NCBI GenBank assembly: GCA_018715525.1
Contig: DVLL01000020.1
Coordinates: forward strand, 47,088-111,087
Direction of reading: 5' to 3'
Source of the DNA: Candidatus Faeciplasma pullistercoris
Lineage (GTDB): Bacteria; Bacillota; Clostridia; Oscillospirales; Ruminococcaceae
Length of the DNA stretch: 64,000 nt
How positions within the stretch are numbered: the first letter of the stretch is position 1; each line of letters starts with the position of its first letter. The position numbers and the translations under genes are program-made. This document shows positions 1-9,618 of the stretch, in pieces. Under the pieces are notes generated by a model. That model did no database searches. It worked only from the letters and a program-made list of their open reading frames with translations, and was not told the DNA's origin.

Positions 1-110
1 AAGCCGCGTTAAGGCAAAAAAGCGATAAATCGGAGTGGAACCGCAGCTTACGCCGCCTCCCTGAGCAAAGCACCGTCGGTGCTGCCCGGAGAGCGGCTTT
101 TTATTTTAGA
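1..110 (+). promoter_or_regulatory. 3' part of a T-box leader (antiterminator plus terminator) upstream of cysE-cysS; the specifier region is outside the window
   Basis: T-box-like motif GGAGTGGAACCGCAG at 32-46, then GC-rich hairpin GCCGCcTCC...GGAgaGCGGC with a T-run (52-107) just before cysE. Confidence 0.8.
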
Positions 111-135
111 TCAGCATTTGAAAGGAGACTTTATT

Positions 136-795
136 ATGGACGTTTCCAAGGTTATCAAGGTCATAGGCGAAGAGATAGAGGTAATCAAAAAAAGAGACCC
201 GGCGGCAAAGAGCACATTTGAAATACTCCTTACCTACTCGGGACTTCACGCAATGCTTATATACCGCCTCGCGCACAAGCTTTATACGGCAAGAATGTTC
301 ACCACCGCAAGGGCTTTATCCCAGTTCGGAAGATTTTTGACCGGCATAGAGATCCACCCCGGAGCAAAAATCGGCAAGAGGCTGTTTATAGACCATGGCT
401 GCGGGGTAGTCATAGGCGAGACAACCATAATAGGCGACGACTGCCTTTTGTATCAGGGCGTCACCCTCGGCGGCAACGGCAAGGATAAGGGTAAGCGACA
501 CCCCACGCTCGGAAACAACGTAATGGTAGGAAGCGGCGCAAAGGTCTTGGGTCCCTTCAAGATAGGCAACAACGTAAAAATCGCCGCAAACGCGGTGGTG
601 CTCAACGAAATCCCCGATAACTGCACGGCAGTCGGCGTGCCCGCGAGGGTAGTAAAAAGAAAGGGCATAAGGGTTACAGACGAGCTTGACCAGATCCACA
701 TCCCAGACCCCGTCTCTCAGGAGCTGTGCAAGCAGCTTGCCAAAATAGAAGCGCTCGAAAAGCGTATGGACACTTTTGAATCGAAAGGAAACTGA
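136..795 (+). CDS. cysE: serine O-acetyltransferase
   Basis: LbH hexapeptide acyltransferase (HPGAKIGKRLFIDHGCGVVIGETTIIGDD); ATG at 136 with RBS aaaggag. Confidence 0.95.
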   Translation: MDVSKVIKVIGEEIEVIKKRDPAAKSTFEILLTYSGLHAMLIYRLAHKLYTARMFTTARALSQFGRFLTGIEIHPGAKIGKRLFIDHGCGVVIGETTIIGDDCLLYQGVTLGGNGKDKGKRHPTLGNNVMVGSGAKVLGPFKIGNNVKIAANAVVLNEIPDNCTAVGVPARVVKRKGIRVTDELDQIHIPDPVSQELCKQLAKIEALEKRMDTFESKGN

Positions 796-797
796 AA

Positions 798-2246
798 ATG
801 AAGCTATATAACAGTCTGACAAGGACAAAGGACGAGTTTTTCACTCACACTCCCGGACGGGTGGAAATGTACACCTGCGGACCTACCGTCTACCACTACG
901 CGCACATAGGCAACCTGCGTTCCTATATCATGGAGGACATACTTGAAAAGTACCTTAGATACTCAGGCTATGACGTCAACAGAGTTATGAATATCACCGA
1001 CGTAGGACATCTCACAAGCGACGGCGACACCGGCGACGACAAAATGCTCAAGGGCGCTAAGCGTGAGCACAAGACGGTCATGGAGATCGCAAAATTCTAC
1101 ACCGACGCGTTCTTCGCAGACTGCAAAAAGCTCAACATAGCCATCCCGAAAACAGTAGTCCCGGCGACGAGCTATATCGGGGAGTTTATCAGGGTGATAC
1201 AGGTTCTTCTCGACAAGGGCTATGCCTATGAGTCGGGAGGAAATATCTACTTTGACACCTCAAAGCTGGATAAATACTACGTCTTTAACGACTTTGACGA
1301 GGAGGATCTCGAGGTAGGAGTGAGAGAGGGCGTCGAGGCGGACGGCAACAAGAGAAACAAGACCGACTTCGTCCTCTGGTTCACAAAATCAAAGTTTGAG
1401 GATCAGGAGCTCAAATGGGAGTCCCCGTGGGGTGTGGGCTATCCCGGCTGGCACATCGAGTGCTCCTGCATAAGCCTTAAAAACAACGGCGAGTACCTCG
1501 ACCTCCACTGTGGAGGAATAGACAACGCATTCCCCCACCACACAAACGAAATCGCTCAGTCCGAGGCATACTTAGGGCATAAGTGGTGCTCTCAGTGGTT
1601 CCACGTCCACCACCTGAACACCGACAGCGGCAAAATGAGCAAATCCAAGGGGGAGTTTCTGACGGTATCCCTCCTCGAGCAAAAGGGCTACGACCCGATG
1701 GTATACCGCTTCTTCTGCCTGCAATCCCACTACCGCCGCTCGCTGGTATTCTCCTACCCAAACCTTGACAACGCCGCGACAGCCTATTCAAAGCTTGTGG
1801 CCAAGGTAGCTGCGCTGCTCGGCGCGCAGGGTGTGCCTGACGAGGAAGCCTGCAATCAGCTTCGCTCAGACTTTCGCGCCGCGATGGACAACGACCTTAA
1901 CACCTCGCTCGCGATAACCGCGGTATACAACCTTTTCAAGTCGGACGCGGACAGCGCTACCAAGCTCGCTATGGTAAAGGAGTTTGACAGCGTTTTAAGT
2001 CTGAATCTCATCGAGGCGGCAAAAAAGCTTTCCGAGCAGGGCTCGGGCTCTGACGAGGAGCTTCCGCAGGAGGTGACCCAGCTTCTTGAGAAGAGAAAGG
2101 CGGCGAGAAAGGAGAAAAACTTCGCTCTTGCCGACGAGCTCAGGGACAAAATAGCAGAGCTTGGCTACACTGTCGAGGAGACAAGGCAGGGCACGATAGT
2201 GAGAAAGAAGGACCAAAAGAATATAAGCGGGAGGCTGACGACATGA
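798..2246 (+). CDS. cysS: cysteinyl-tRNA synthetase
   Basis: [31 protein letters not shown] motifs. Confidence 0.98.
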   Translation: MKLYNSLTRTKDEFFTHTPGRVEMYTCGPTVYHYAHIGNLRSYIMEDILEKYLRYSGYDVNRVMNITDVGHLTSDGDTGDDKMLKGAKREHKTVMEIAKFYTDAFFADCKKLNIAIPKTVVPATSYIGEFIRVIQVLLDKGYAYESGGNIYFDTSKLDKYYVFNDFDEEDLEVGVREGVEADGNKRNKTDFVLWFTKSKFEDQELKWESPWGVGYPGWHIECSCISLKNNGEYLDLHCGGIDNAFPHHTNEIAQSEAYLGHKWCSQWFHVHHLNTDSGKMSKSKGEFLTVSLLEQKGYDPMVYRFFCLQSHYRRSLVFSYPNLDNAATAYSKLVAKVAALLGAQGVPDEEACNQLRSDFRAAMDNDLNTSLAITAVYNLFKSDADSATKLAMVKEFDSVLSLNLIEAAKKLSEQGSGSDEELPQEVTQLLEKRKAARKEKNFALADELRDKIAELGYTVEETRQGTIVRKKDQKNISGRLTT

Positions 2247-2875
2247 GGCTTATCTATAAGGGTAAATTTTCTGGAAACGAAGCGGACATACCGTCTGACG
2301 AGCATAGACCCGGTGCAAAAAAGTTCAAAGAGCCGGAAATGAAGACCTTCATGGTCATGATAAATATCGCCGCGTTAGTTATTTCCGTATCGCTGATAAT
2401 CGTGGTGGCGCTTATTGCCCGACCGATGTCTGACAGGGATTCGGCGCCTTTGATGGGCTTGCAGCTTATCTTAGCGGCGGTATTGTCGATGCTTGTAATA
2501 TTCCCACACGAGCTTCTTCACGCTCTGTGCTTCAAAAAAGAGGTTTACCTTTTCACCTACTTTAAGAGCGGCGCGGCGTTCGTCGTCGGCAACGAGGATA
2601 TGAGCAAGACCAGATTTGTCATTATGAGTCTTTTGCCTAATCTCGTATTCGGCTTTTTGCCGTATATACTCTTTCTTTTATTCAACGAGCTTGTGTTTCT
2701 CGGAGCGCTTGGCGCGCTCTGCATAGGTCAGGGCGCCGGAGACTACCTCAATGTCTTCAACGCGCTCACCCAGGTGCCTAACGGCGCGAAAATCTACATG
2801 CACGGCTTCCACACCTATTGGTATGTACCAGACGGAAAACAACAGCTACAAATTTCTGATAACGAAAGGCGATAA
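2243..2875 (+). CDS. DUF3267-type membrane protein with HELLHA motif
   Basis: multiple TM segments, FPHELLHALCFK zincin-like motif. Confidence 0.7.
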   Translation: MRLIYKGKFSGNEADIPSDEHRPGAKKFKEPEMKTFMVMINIAALVISVSLIIVVALIARPMSDRDSAPLMGLQLILAAVLSMLVIFPHELLHALCFKKEVYLFTYFKSGAAFVVGNEDMSKTRFVIMSLLPNLVFGFLPYILFLLFNELVFLGALGALCIGQGAGDYLNVFNALTQVPNGAKIYMHGFHTYWYVPDGKQQLQISDNERR

Positions 2876-2877
2876 CT

Positions 2878-3672
2878 ATGGCTGAAAAACTTCACAGACC
2901 TCTGCGCGGTCAGGGAAAAAATCCGTTCCGCTCACCGGCGTTCGCAAAATATCTTGGTCTTTCCTTAGTGGCGATAATCATGATAATCGTCTTTATCGCA
3001 ATAATCTGGCTCGCCGGAGCGAGGCAGGCGGGTATACCCGATGAAATCGACTTCATTCAGCTCAAGACCCCGGAGGACTCCGACCCGGTAGTGGTGTTTG
3101 AGACAAACCTCGGAACTATCAAGGCGGTGCTGTTCCCGGAGGACGCTCCGGTTTACTGCGAATACTTCTCCGAGCTTGTAAACTCAGGGTACTATGACGG
3201 AAGCTACTTCTGCGCGCTGGTGGAGTCTGCATACGCGCTCGGCGGGACAAAGTCCCCTGACCCTGAAAACGCAGAAACCCCGGACTCGGACACCCGCTCC
3301 TTCGCGGCCGAGGTCTCGGACAGGGTCTGGCCGATAAGAGGCGCGATAGCGTCCTTTGTCGGGACAAAGGGAATATGGCCGTTTGACGAGAACTGCGCCG
3401 GCTCGAGCTTTATATTCATAAACGACATCGATGACGTTTACATGGACGAGGACGCCCTCAAGCGAGCCTACGGCGACAGCCTCGGCGGAGTGTTCTCGGA
3501 GTACGGCGGAATACCCAACTTCTGCGGCAAATACACCATATTCGCTCAGGTGTACGACGGCTGGGATGTGTTCGACCAGATACTCGGGGCGCAGGCTCTT
3601 GAGAGCTCTCAGCCTGCCTCTGATATAATAATTGAGAAAGCTTACCTTTCCACCTACGGAGAGAGTAAATAA
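2878..3672 (+). CDS. membrane-anchored cyclophilin-type peptidyl-prolyl isomerase
   Basis: N-terminal TM, cyclophilin-like VFETNLGTIKAVLFPEDAP and FCGKYTIFAQVYDGWDVFDQI. Confidence 0.85.
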   Translation: MAEKLHRPLRGQGKNPFRSPAFAKYLGLSLVAIIMIIVFIAIIWLAGARQAGIPDEIDFIQLKTPEDSDPVVVFETNLGTIKAVLFPEDAPVYCEYFSELVNSGYYDGSYFCALVESAYALGGTKSPDPENAETPDSDTRSFAAEVSDRVWPIRGAIASFVGTKGIWPFDENCAGSSFIFINDIDDVYMDEDALKRAYGDSLGGVFSEYGGIPNFCGKYTIFAQVYDGWDVFDQILGAQALESSQPASDIIIEKAYLSTYGESK

Positions 3673-3689
3673 AAGAGTAAAAAAAATAG

Positions 3690-3718
3690 TGGACAACCGG
3701 GAAAAAATGTTGTATACT
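3690..3718 (+). promoter_or_regulatory. sigma-A type promoter TGGACA-N17-TATACT
   Basis: read directly; upstream of the 3818 lipoprotein gene. Confidence 0.65.
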
Positions 3719-3817
3719 ATCTGAGTATATTGCGTCATGAATGTTGGCGCAAAGCGTCCCAAAGGGCAAAAACTCTTTTCGGCGCAAAATTCTTTTTAAA
3801 CGGAAAGGAACAAAAAA

Positions 3818-5047
3818 ATGACCCTTATCAAGAGAATCATAACCGTCCTGCTGGCGATAGCCATAGCCTTATCGCTGGTTGCCTGCGGCGATACCTCATG
3901 GATCGTCAAGGTTGACGGAGAGACGGTCAACAGCGGACTCTACATCTACTATCAGTCACAGGGTTACTCGGCAGCCGGCTATGAGCTTATGGCGGAGGAT
4001 CAGAACTACAACTACTATATGCAGTTAGGCCTGTCCTACATTGACGACCCCATCGGTGAGGAAGGCGAGACTGTCAGAGATTACATGAACGAGTACGCGA
4101 TGAACATGTGCAAGCAGTATGTGGTGGTTGGAAGACTGTTTGACCAGCTCGGGCTTGAGCTTACCGAGGACGAGCTCTCGCTTGTCGACACTCAGGTAAG
4201 AAACCTCTGGAATAACAGCGAGGACGCCCTCGTCAAAGCCGGCATCTCCCAGGACACCGTGGAAAAGGCTATAATCGCAAGCCTCAAGGAGGAAAAGGTG
4301 TTTAACGCCTACTATGAGGTTGGAGGATTGAACGGCACCACCGAGGAGGATATCCAGGGCTACCTTGAGGACAACTACGCGAGAATAAAGTACATCACCT
4401 TCAACTTTGCCGATGATGCGACCGAGGCTGTTGACACAGACAGAAAGAACGAGGCTCTTGAGACAGCTCAGTCCTACCTCGACAGGGCTCTCACCGGCGA
4501 GTCGATGGACGACCTTATAGCGGAATACGCGGAAATACTCGAACAGGCTGAGGCTGAAGAGTCTGCCGAGGAGGATGAAACGGTAAAGGAAAACCTCTCC
4601 GAAATCCAGGAGTCCGAAAACGCAGAAGAGGCCGAGAGCGCAGATGAGAGCGCTGATGGCGCTGAAAGCACCGATGGCACAGATGGCACCGATGAAACCG
4701 AGGGCAGCTCTGATGTGGACGATATCACTTCTCAGTACCCCAATGAGGTCATCATCAACAATGAGGGAACCGCTCCGAGTGAAAAGTTCATCAGCTATGT
4801 ATTCAACAACATCGATACCGGTGAATTCGACCTTGTTCAGGACGACCTGAACGTATACCTTGTTCAGAAGCTCGATATTCTCGAGCGCGACGACATCTAT
4901 GACGACAACCGCGAGACCTTCCTGTATGCTCTGTTTGATTCCGACTACACGGCTCTTATCAACGACACTCTCGCCGACTATACCGTTGAGGTAAATGAGC
5001 GCTCGGTCAAGAGATACAAGCCGGACAGAGCTATCGGTCTTGAGTAA
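3818..5047 (+). CDS. PrsA/SurA-like foldase lipoprotein with an acidic low-complexity segment
   Basis: lipobox LVACGD; SurA-N-like helical architecture; Asp/Glu/Ser/Thr-rich insert EESAEEDETV...DGTDGTDETEGSSD. Confidence 0.6.
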   Translation: MTLIKRIITVLLAIAIALSLVACGDTSWIVKVDGETVNSGLYIYYQSQGYSAAGYELMAEDQNYNYYMQLGLSYIDDPIGEEGETVRDYMNEYAMNMCKQYVVVGRLFDQLGLELTEDELSLVDTQVRNLWNNSEDALVKAGISQDTVEKAIIASLKEEKVFNAYYEVGGLNGTTEEDIQGYLEDNYARIKYITFNFADDATEAVDTDRKNEALETAQSYLDRALTGESMDDLIAEYAEILEQAEAEESAEEDETVKENLSEIQESENAEEAESADESADGAESTDGTDGTDETEGSSDVDDITSQYPNEVIINNEGTAPSEKFISYVFNNIDTGEFDLVQDDLNVYLVQKLDILERDDIYDDNRETFLYALFDSDYTALINDTLADYTVEVNERSVKRYKPDRAIGLE

Positions 5048-5077
5048 AAACAGCCCGCGGGCTAATAAAATCTCATA

Positions 5078-5129
5078 AAATATGCCTCCTGAAGCGGAGC
5101 TTGACTTCGCCTTAGGAGGCATAATTTTT
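5078..5129 (+). terminator. rho-independent terminator
   Basis: atgcctcctgaagcg...cgccttaggaggcataatttttt. Confidence 0.75.
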
Positions 5130-5136
5130 TCGGCTT

Positions 5137-5607
5137 TTATATTTTAAGCTCTTTTCCGTTGAGCCATGCTCCCGCGAGCCTGTCGCCGCAGTAGCTCAGC
5201 TTGAGCGAGAAAAACGGCTCGCCCCCGGACAGTAGGCTAAGAAACAGCTTGTCTCCCTGCCAAATAGGCAGGCTTTCAATAAGAGAAATTTCCACCCATT
5301 CAAGCTCGCCCTCGTCGCACTCGGAGAGCTCTCCCTCAAATCTTTGGCAGGTAAACAGGTGCATCTGCTCGGTGTAGCCTGTGCAGTCGGTAAAGGTAAC
5401 CAGCCCGCGGTATTCCGGGTCTATAAGCCTGAGTCCCGTCTCCTCACGGGCTTCTCTTAACACGCAGTCAAACGGCGATTCACCCTCCTCGAGCTTGCCG
5501 CCTATGCCTATCCATTTGTCCTTATTGATGTCGTTTTCCTTTTTGACGCGGTGGAGCATGAGATACTCCCCCCGCCTCTGTATATAGCACAGCGTCGAAT
5601 TTACCAT
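5137..5607 (-). CDS. NUDIX hydrolase (8-oxo-dGTP diphosphatase-like)
   Basis: Nudix box GGKLEEGESPFDCVLREAREETGL. Confidence 0.92.
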   Translation of the reverse strand: MVNSTLCYIQRRGEYLMLHRVKKENDINKDKWIGIGGKLEEGESPFDCVLREAREETGLRLIDPEYRGLVTFTDCTGYTEQMHLFTCQRFEGELSECDEGELEWVEISLIESLPIWQGDKLFLSLLSGGEPFFSLKLSYCGDRLAGAWLNGKELKI

Positions 5608-5782
5608 AGACGTCTCCTCCTTAGATATAATCGCTTCGCTTTTGAGTGCAGGACCGCTGCATAAAACATCAAATTTTGCTAATACTTAGGTTGTCTTAAA
5701 TATGGGCGGCAGCGCCGTCCGTACCCGGCGGCACGGGAAGATCCAAGATTAAACATGCCGAAGAAAGCGAGTGCATAAGCCA

Positions 5783-6514
5783 ATGAAAAAAGTAAAATTT
5801 CAGCGCAGCGGTCTGGCAGGCAAAGGAATGTATATAGCGCTTTGCATCGGGCTGCTGGCAGTCGGAGTGGCGTCTGCGGTGGGCTATAAGGCGGTGGTTG
5901 GTTCGCTCACCAGCGAGATCATCCCGAACTCAGGCATCGAGCTGACTCCCGACATTGACACCAGCCAGGTTGACTCCATACTATCGGGAGTGCAAAAGGA
6001 TGACGAGTCGGCAGACTCCAAGAATGGTCAGGACGTATCGGAGCAGCAGGTAAACGGCTCAACTGAGAATGTCTCTGACGAGCTGCAAACGCTCTACTAC
6101 GAGCAGGCGAAGATGTATCCCGTGCAGGGCGAGGTGATAAACGAGTACTCCTGGGGAGAGCTTGTCAAGACCACCGGAGGCGTGTGGAGAACTCATGACG
6201 GCATCGACATCGCTGCTCAGGAGGGCGAGGCTGTCAAGGCTATGACCTCCGGCAGCGTCACCGATATCTACAGCGACACCCTTTGGGGCAACTGCGTCGT
6301 AGTTGACCACGGAGACACCCTGACCGGCTACTACTACGGTCTGTCGCCAGATATCAAGGTTACGGTCGGTGAAAGCGTCAGCGCGGGAACCGTGATCGGA
6401 ACTGTAGGCAACACGTCCGACATCGAATCGGACATGGATTCCCACCTTCACTTCGCTCTCAAATACGAGGGCATGTGGATAGATCCGGTCTCATACATCG
6501 AGCCTATGAAGTAG
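5783..6514 (+). CDS. M23 family metallopeptidase, SpoIIQ-like
   Basis: single N-terminal TM; WRTHDGIDIAAQEGEAVKAMTSGSV...NCVVVDHGDTLTGYYYGL...HLHFAL. Confidence 0.8.
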   Translation: MKKVKFQRSGLAGKGMYIALCIGLLAVGVASAVGYKAVVGSLTSEIIPNSGIELTPDIDTSQVDSILSGVQKDDESADSKNGQDVSEQQVNGSTENVSDELQTLYYEQAKMYPVQGEVINEYSWGELVKTTGGVWRTHDGIDIAAQEGEAVKAMTSGSVTDIYSDTLWGNCVVVDHGDTLTGYYYGLSPDIKVTVGESVSAGTVIGTVGNTSDIESDMDSHLHFALKYEGMWIDPVSYIEPMK

Positions 6515-6523
6515 CCCTGCGAT

Positions 6524-6565
6524 TAAGCGCAGCGTTTATCCGTACGGCATAAACGCTGCGCTTGT
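6524..6565. terminator. hairpin terminator between convergent genes
   Basis: AAGCGCAGCGTTTAT-ccgtacggc-ATAAACGCTGCGCTT. Confidence 0.75.
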
Positions 6566-6567
6566 TA

Positions 6568-7437
6568 TTACATAAACAGATTGATTATCATTCCGCTCGC
6601 CGCGCCGATAAGATATAAAACCGCGGTTATCGCTATATTATCGCGAAGCCTCTTGTTTGTGCGGTAAAGCACCACGAGTCCCAAGCCGGCTCCGGTGGAA
6701 AGACCCGCTACAACCGAGCCAAACGACAGGCTGCCGTTCATATACAGGTTTGTCAGGATCACCGACGGGGCACAGTTGGGTATCAAGCCGATAAGAGCGG
6801 CTATCATGGGCTGGAACACGCTGTCAGTCATAAGCACCCGGTTAAGCCTTTCCTCTCCCAAAAGCTCAATACCCGCTCCGAGCAAGAATGAAACAACCAG
6901 CAAAAACAGGAATATCTGCACGGTATGCTTGATCGCAGAGTAGAGTATCCCGTGCTCCTCGCAGCCGCAGTTCTCGCAAAGATCCGCGTACGGCTTCTCG
7001 GAAAGGTTTCCCTTTCTGTGGGCGAGCTTTATCACTCCGTCTATCAAAAGCCCAGCCACCACCGCTATCACAAGCTTTGCAGCGATAAGGCTGAGCACGC
7101 TTGAGGCGCTCTGAGGGTTTGACAAAAGTATCGGTATCGCCTCGTCGCTCGTGGCTACGTATACAGCTATCAGCGTTCCGAGGCTTACAAGCCTTCCGGA
7201 GTACAGATTCGAGACCGCCACCGAGAAGCCGCACTGCGGCACGCAGCCAAGAATCGCCCCTCCCACCGAGCCGAAAGGTCCGAGCTTTCTTAATGCCCGG
7301 GAGAACCTGTCCGACGCCTTATGCTCAAGAGCCTCTATCAAAATATATACCGCAAAGAGAAAAGGCAGCATCTTCGCGGTGTCTATCAGCGCGTCAAGTG
7401 CTATATCCAAAACCTTATCCAAAAATTCCATCAGCAT
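6568..7437 (-). CDS. putative heavy-metal/manganese exporter (ArsP_2/10TM type)
   Basis: two-repeat permease with GCVPQCGFSVAVSNLY and GLIPNCAPSVILTNLY motifs. Confidence 0.75.
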   Translation of the reverse strand: MLMEFLDKVLDIALDALIDTAKMLPFLFAVYILIEALEHKASDRFSRALRKLGPFGSVGGAILGCVPQCGFSVAVSNLYSGRLVSLGTLIAVYVATSDEAIPILLSNPQSASSVLSLIAAKLVIAVVAGLLIDGVIKLAHRKGNLSEKPYADLCENCGCEEHGILYSAIKHTVQIFLFLLVVSFLLGAGIELLGEERLNRVLMTDSVFQPMIAALIGLIPNCAPSVILTNLYMNGSLSFGSVVAGLSTGAGLGLVVLYRTNKRLRDNIAITAVLYLIGAASGMIINLFM

Positions 7438-7472
7438 TATCCTTCCAGAGCCGGGCTAAATTCGCTCATCAT

Positions 7473-7502
7473 ATTATAATTACATTGAGCACAAAATGTC
7501 AA
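7473..7502 (-). promoter_or_regulatory. sigma-A promoter TTGACA-N18-TATAAT
   Basis: read on the minus strand upstream of the 7437 start. Confidence 0.65.
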
Positions 7503-7584
7503 GTTGATTTTGTCAATGCGATATGTTATCATATTTACAATGATATATCAACATCAAAAACATGTTAAAAGGGGTGCGCGAGTG

Positions 7585-8172
7585 ATGAGCAGCGCCAAAA
7601 TTAAATACCTTCTCGCTTCTCAGTCTCCAAGGCGTGCGGAGCTGATGAAATACATAACCGATGAATTTGAAATACTTCCTTCCGACTGCGACGAGACCGT
7701 CCCGGACGGCATAGAGCCGGAGGAAATCCCCGAGCTGCTGGCTGCGAGAAAGGCTCTGAGCGTGAGCAGACTTAAAAAGAACAGGTTGGTAATAGGCTGC
7801 GACACCGTCGTCATCATAGACGGCGTGATCTTGGGAAAGCCCCACACTCCGGACAGAGCGATAAGCATGCTAAAGACTCTTTCCGGCAGGACTCATACTG
7901 TTGTGAGCGGAGTGTGCATATGCTATAAGGGAAAAACCATGTCCTTCTCCCAAAAGACGCTCGTGAGCTTTTACGAGCTTTTCGAGGAGGAAATACGCGA
8001 CTATGTCCAAAGCTGCAAGCCGCTTGACAAGGCGGGAGCGTACGGGATCCAGGACAAGGGCGGGCTGTTCGTCCGCGAGATATCAGGCGACTACTACAAT
8101 ATAGTCGGCTTGCCGGTAGCAAGGCTGAAAAGGGAGATAGACAAGCTTGTCTCCATCTGCGAAAGGGAGTAG
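7585..8172 (+). CDS. maf: Maf family nucleotide pyrophosphatase
   Basis: LLASQSPRRAELMK, GCDTVV, GYGIQDKGG-like motifs. Confidence 0.95.
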   Translation: MSSAKIKYLLASQSPRRAELMKYITDEFEILPSDCDETVPDGIEPEEIPELLAARKALSVSRLKKNRLVIGCDTVVIIDGVILGKPHTPDRAISMLKTLSGRTHTVVSGVCICYKGKTMSFSQKTLVSFYELFEEEIRDYVQSCKPLDKAGAYGIQDKGGLFVREISGDYYNIVGLPVARLKREIDKLVSICERE

Positions 8173-8175
8173 ACC

Positions 8176-8490
8176 ATGGGACTTTTTAAGAAAAAGGACA
8201 AATACGCCCTGTCCCGCAAGGAGCTTATGCGCTTCAGCGGAAAATCTCTCCAGTACGCGGTCGAGAGGATAGACGGGCAGGAAAAGGTCTTGGGCAAGAA
8301 CGGAGGCATAATCGTGCTTGACGACGTAATAGTCGTGATGTGCGAGGCAAAAGAGGTTTTCCGCTGCAAAATCAAGGACTCGACAGTGGCGGAGCTTCTG
8401 AGCGGAAACGGCGTTGAAATAAGCGGCTACGACGCCTATACCGGAGAGAAAAGATACGTTACCGCTCACTACTCCTACTACAGAAAATAA
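8176..8490 (+). CDS. conserved small hypothetical protein
   Basis: ORF directly downstream of maf, likely co-transcribed. Confidence 0.65.
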   Translation: MGLFKKKDKYALSRKELMRFSGKSLQYAVERIDGQEKVLGKNGGIIVLDDVIVVMCEAKEVFRCKIKDSTVAELLSGNGVEISGYDAYTGEKRYVTAHYSYYRK

Positions 8491-8543
8491 TCTCCGGAAA
8501 TTTTCCCGCACAATAAGCGAACGGCGTTATTAAGAGGTTTCAT

Positions 8544-9491
8544 ATGGATGAAATTCAGATGATTGACAGAAAAAAGCTTCTGTTTGTATACAACCCGATC
8601 TCAGGAACAAGAATAATCTCGAGAAAGCTCTCGCAAATAGTCGATATTTTCACAAAATACGGCTATGACGTCACCTGCCACCCTACCCAGCAAAGAAACG
8701 ACTGCATGGAAACAGTTATCCGCTGCCATGACAAATATGACCTTATAGTAATCTCGGGCGGAGACGGCACGCTCAACGAGGCGGTAAACGGCTTTATGAA
8801 ATGCGGCTACCGCAATAGGTTCGGCTATCTGCCCAGCGGCTCAACCAACGACTTCTCTCACTCGATAGGAATGCCGGCGCAGACCGCCGACGCCGCAAGA
8901 GCGATAATGGAGGGCACCCCTATTAGCTATGACCTCGGGAACCTGAACGGAAGGTTCTTTACCTATGTCGCGGGCTTCGGCACCCTCGCCGAGGTCTCCT
9001 ACAGCACGCCCCAGAACCTTAAAAACACCCTCGGCTTTACCGCCTACCTCCTCAACGGCATCTCCGCGCTTTCCTCGATAGAGTCCTACAATATCCAATA
9101 CGAGACTCCCGAAAAATCCGACTCGGGAGAATATCTGCTCGGACTTGTCACAAACTCGCTCTATGTCGGCGGCTTCAGGAACATCCTTGTCAACGACGTA
9201 TCCTTAAACGACGGCTTGTTTGAGATACTGCTCGTAAGAAAGCCTAAGACCGCCGCGGATATGTCTGCCGTGGCGTCGAGCCTTCTCAAGCACGATTTCA
9301 ACAACAGGTTTATAGAATGCTTCAAGTCAAAAAGCATAAGGATAACCTGCGACAAGCCGATATCATGGACGCTTGACGGCGAGAGCGGCGGCTCTTACGA
9401 GCTTTCAATCATAGAAAATCACCATGGCGCGATGAATATCATCGGCGGCAGCGAACAGACCGCGCAGCCGCAAAGACCGGCTGCTGTCTGA
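8544..9491 (+). CDS. diacylglycerol/lipid kinase family protein
   Basis: FVYNPISGTR, ISGGDGTLNEAVNG, LPSGSTNDFSHSIGMP. Confidence 0.93.
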   Translation: MDEIQMIDRKKLLFVYNPISGTRIISRKLSQIVDIFTKYGYDVTCHPTQQRNDCMETVIRCHDKYDLIVISGGDGTLNEAVNGFMKCGYRNRFGYLPSGSTNDFSHSIGMPAQTADAARAIMEGTPISYDLGNLNGRFFTYVAGFGTLAEVSYSTPQNLKNTLGFTAYLLNGISALSSIESYNIQYETPEKSDSGEYLLGLVTNSLYVGGFRNILVNDVSLNDGLFEILLVRKPKTAADMSAVASSLLKHDFNNRFIECFKSKSIRITCDKPISWTLDGESGGSYELSIIENHHGAMNIIGGSEQTAQPQRPAAV

Positions 9492-9526
9492 TGACCCCAG
9501 TGCCGGACAGCCGTAAATGAACATAA

Positions 9527-9579
9527 AAACCAGCCTGACCGCAGCCCTGAAGGCGCCGACAGTCGGCTGGTTTATTTTT
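9527..9579 (+). terminator. rho-independent terminator
   Basis: AACCAGCC...GGCTGGTTTATTTTT. Confidence 0.65.
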
Positions 9580-9618
9580 GATCTTAACGCTTAGTTCTCG
9601 GCTCCAAGCGCCCGCGGC

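Noticed and set aside
4025-5122. 365-aa minus-strand ORF
   Set aside because: Antisense to the PrsA/SurA-like lipoprotein gene; no recognisable domain, no RBS context.
5640-5780. Possible sigma-F promoter or c-di-AMP riboswitch upstream of the SpoIIQ-like gene
   Set aside because: Only weak matches to sigma-F boxes and no ydaO consensus core seen.
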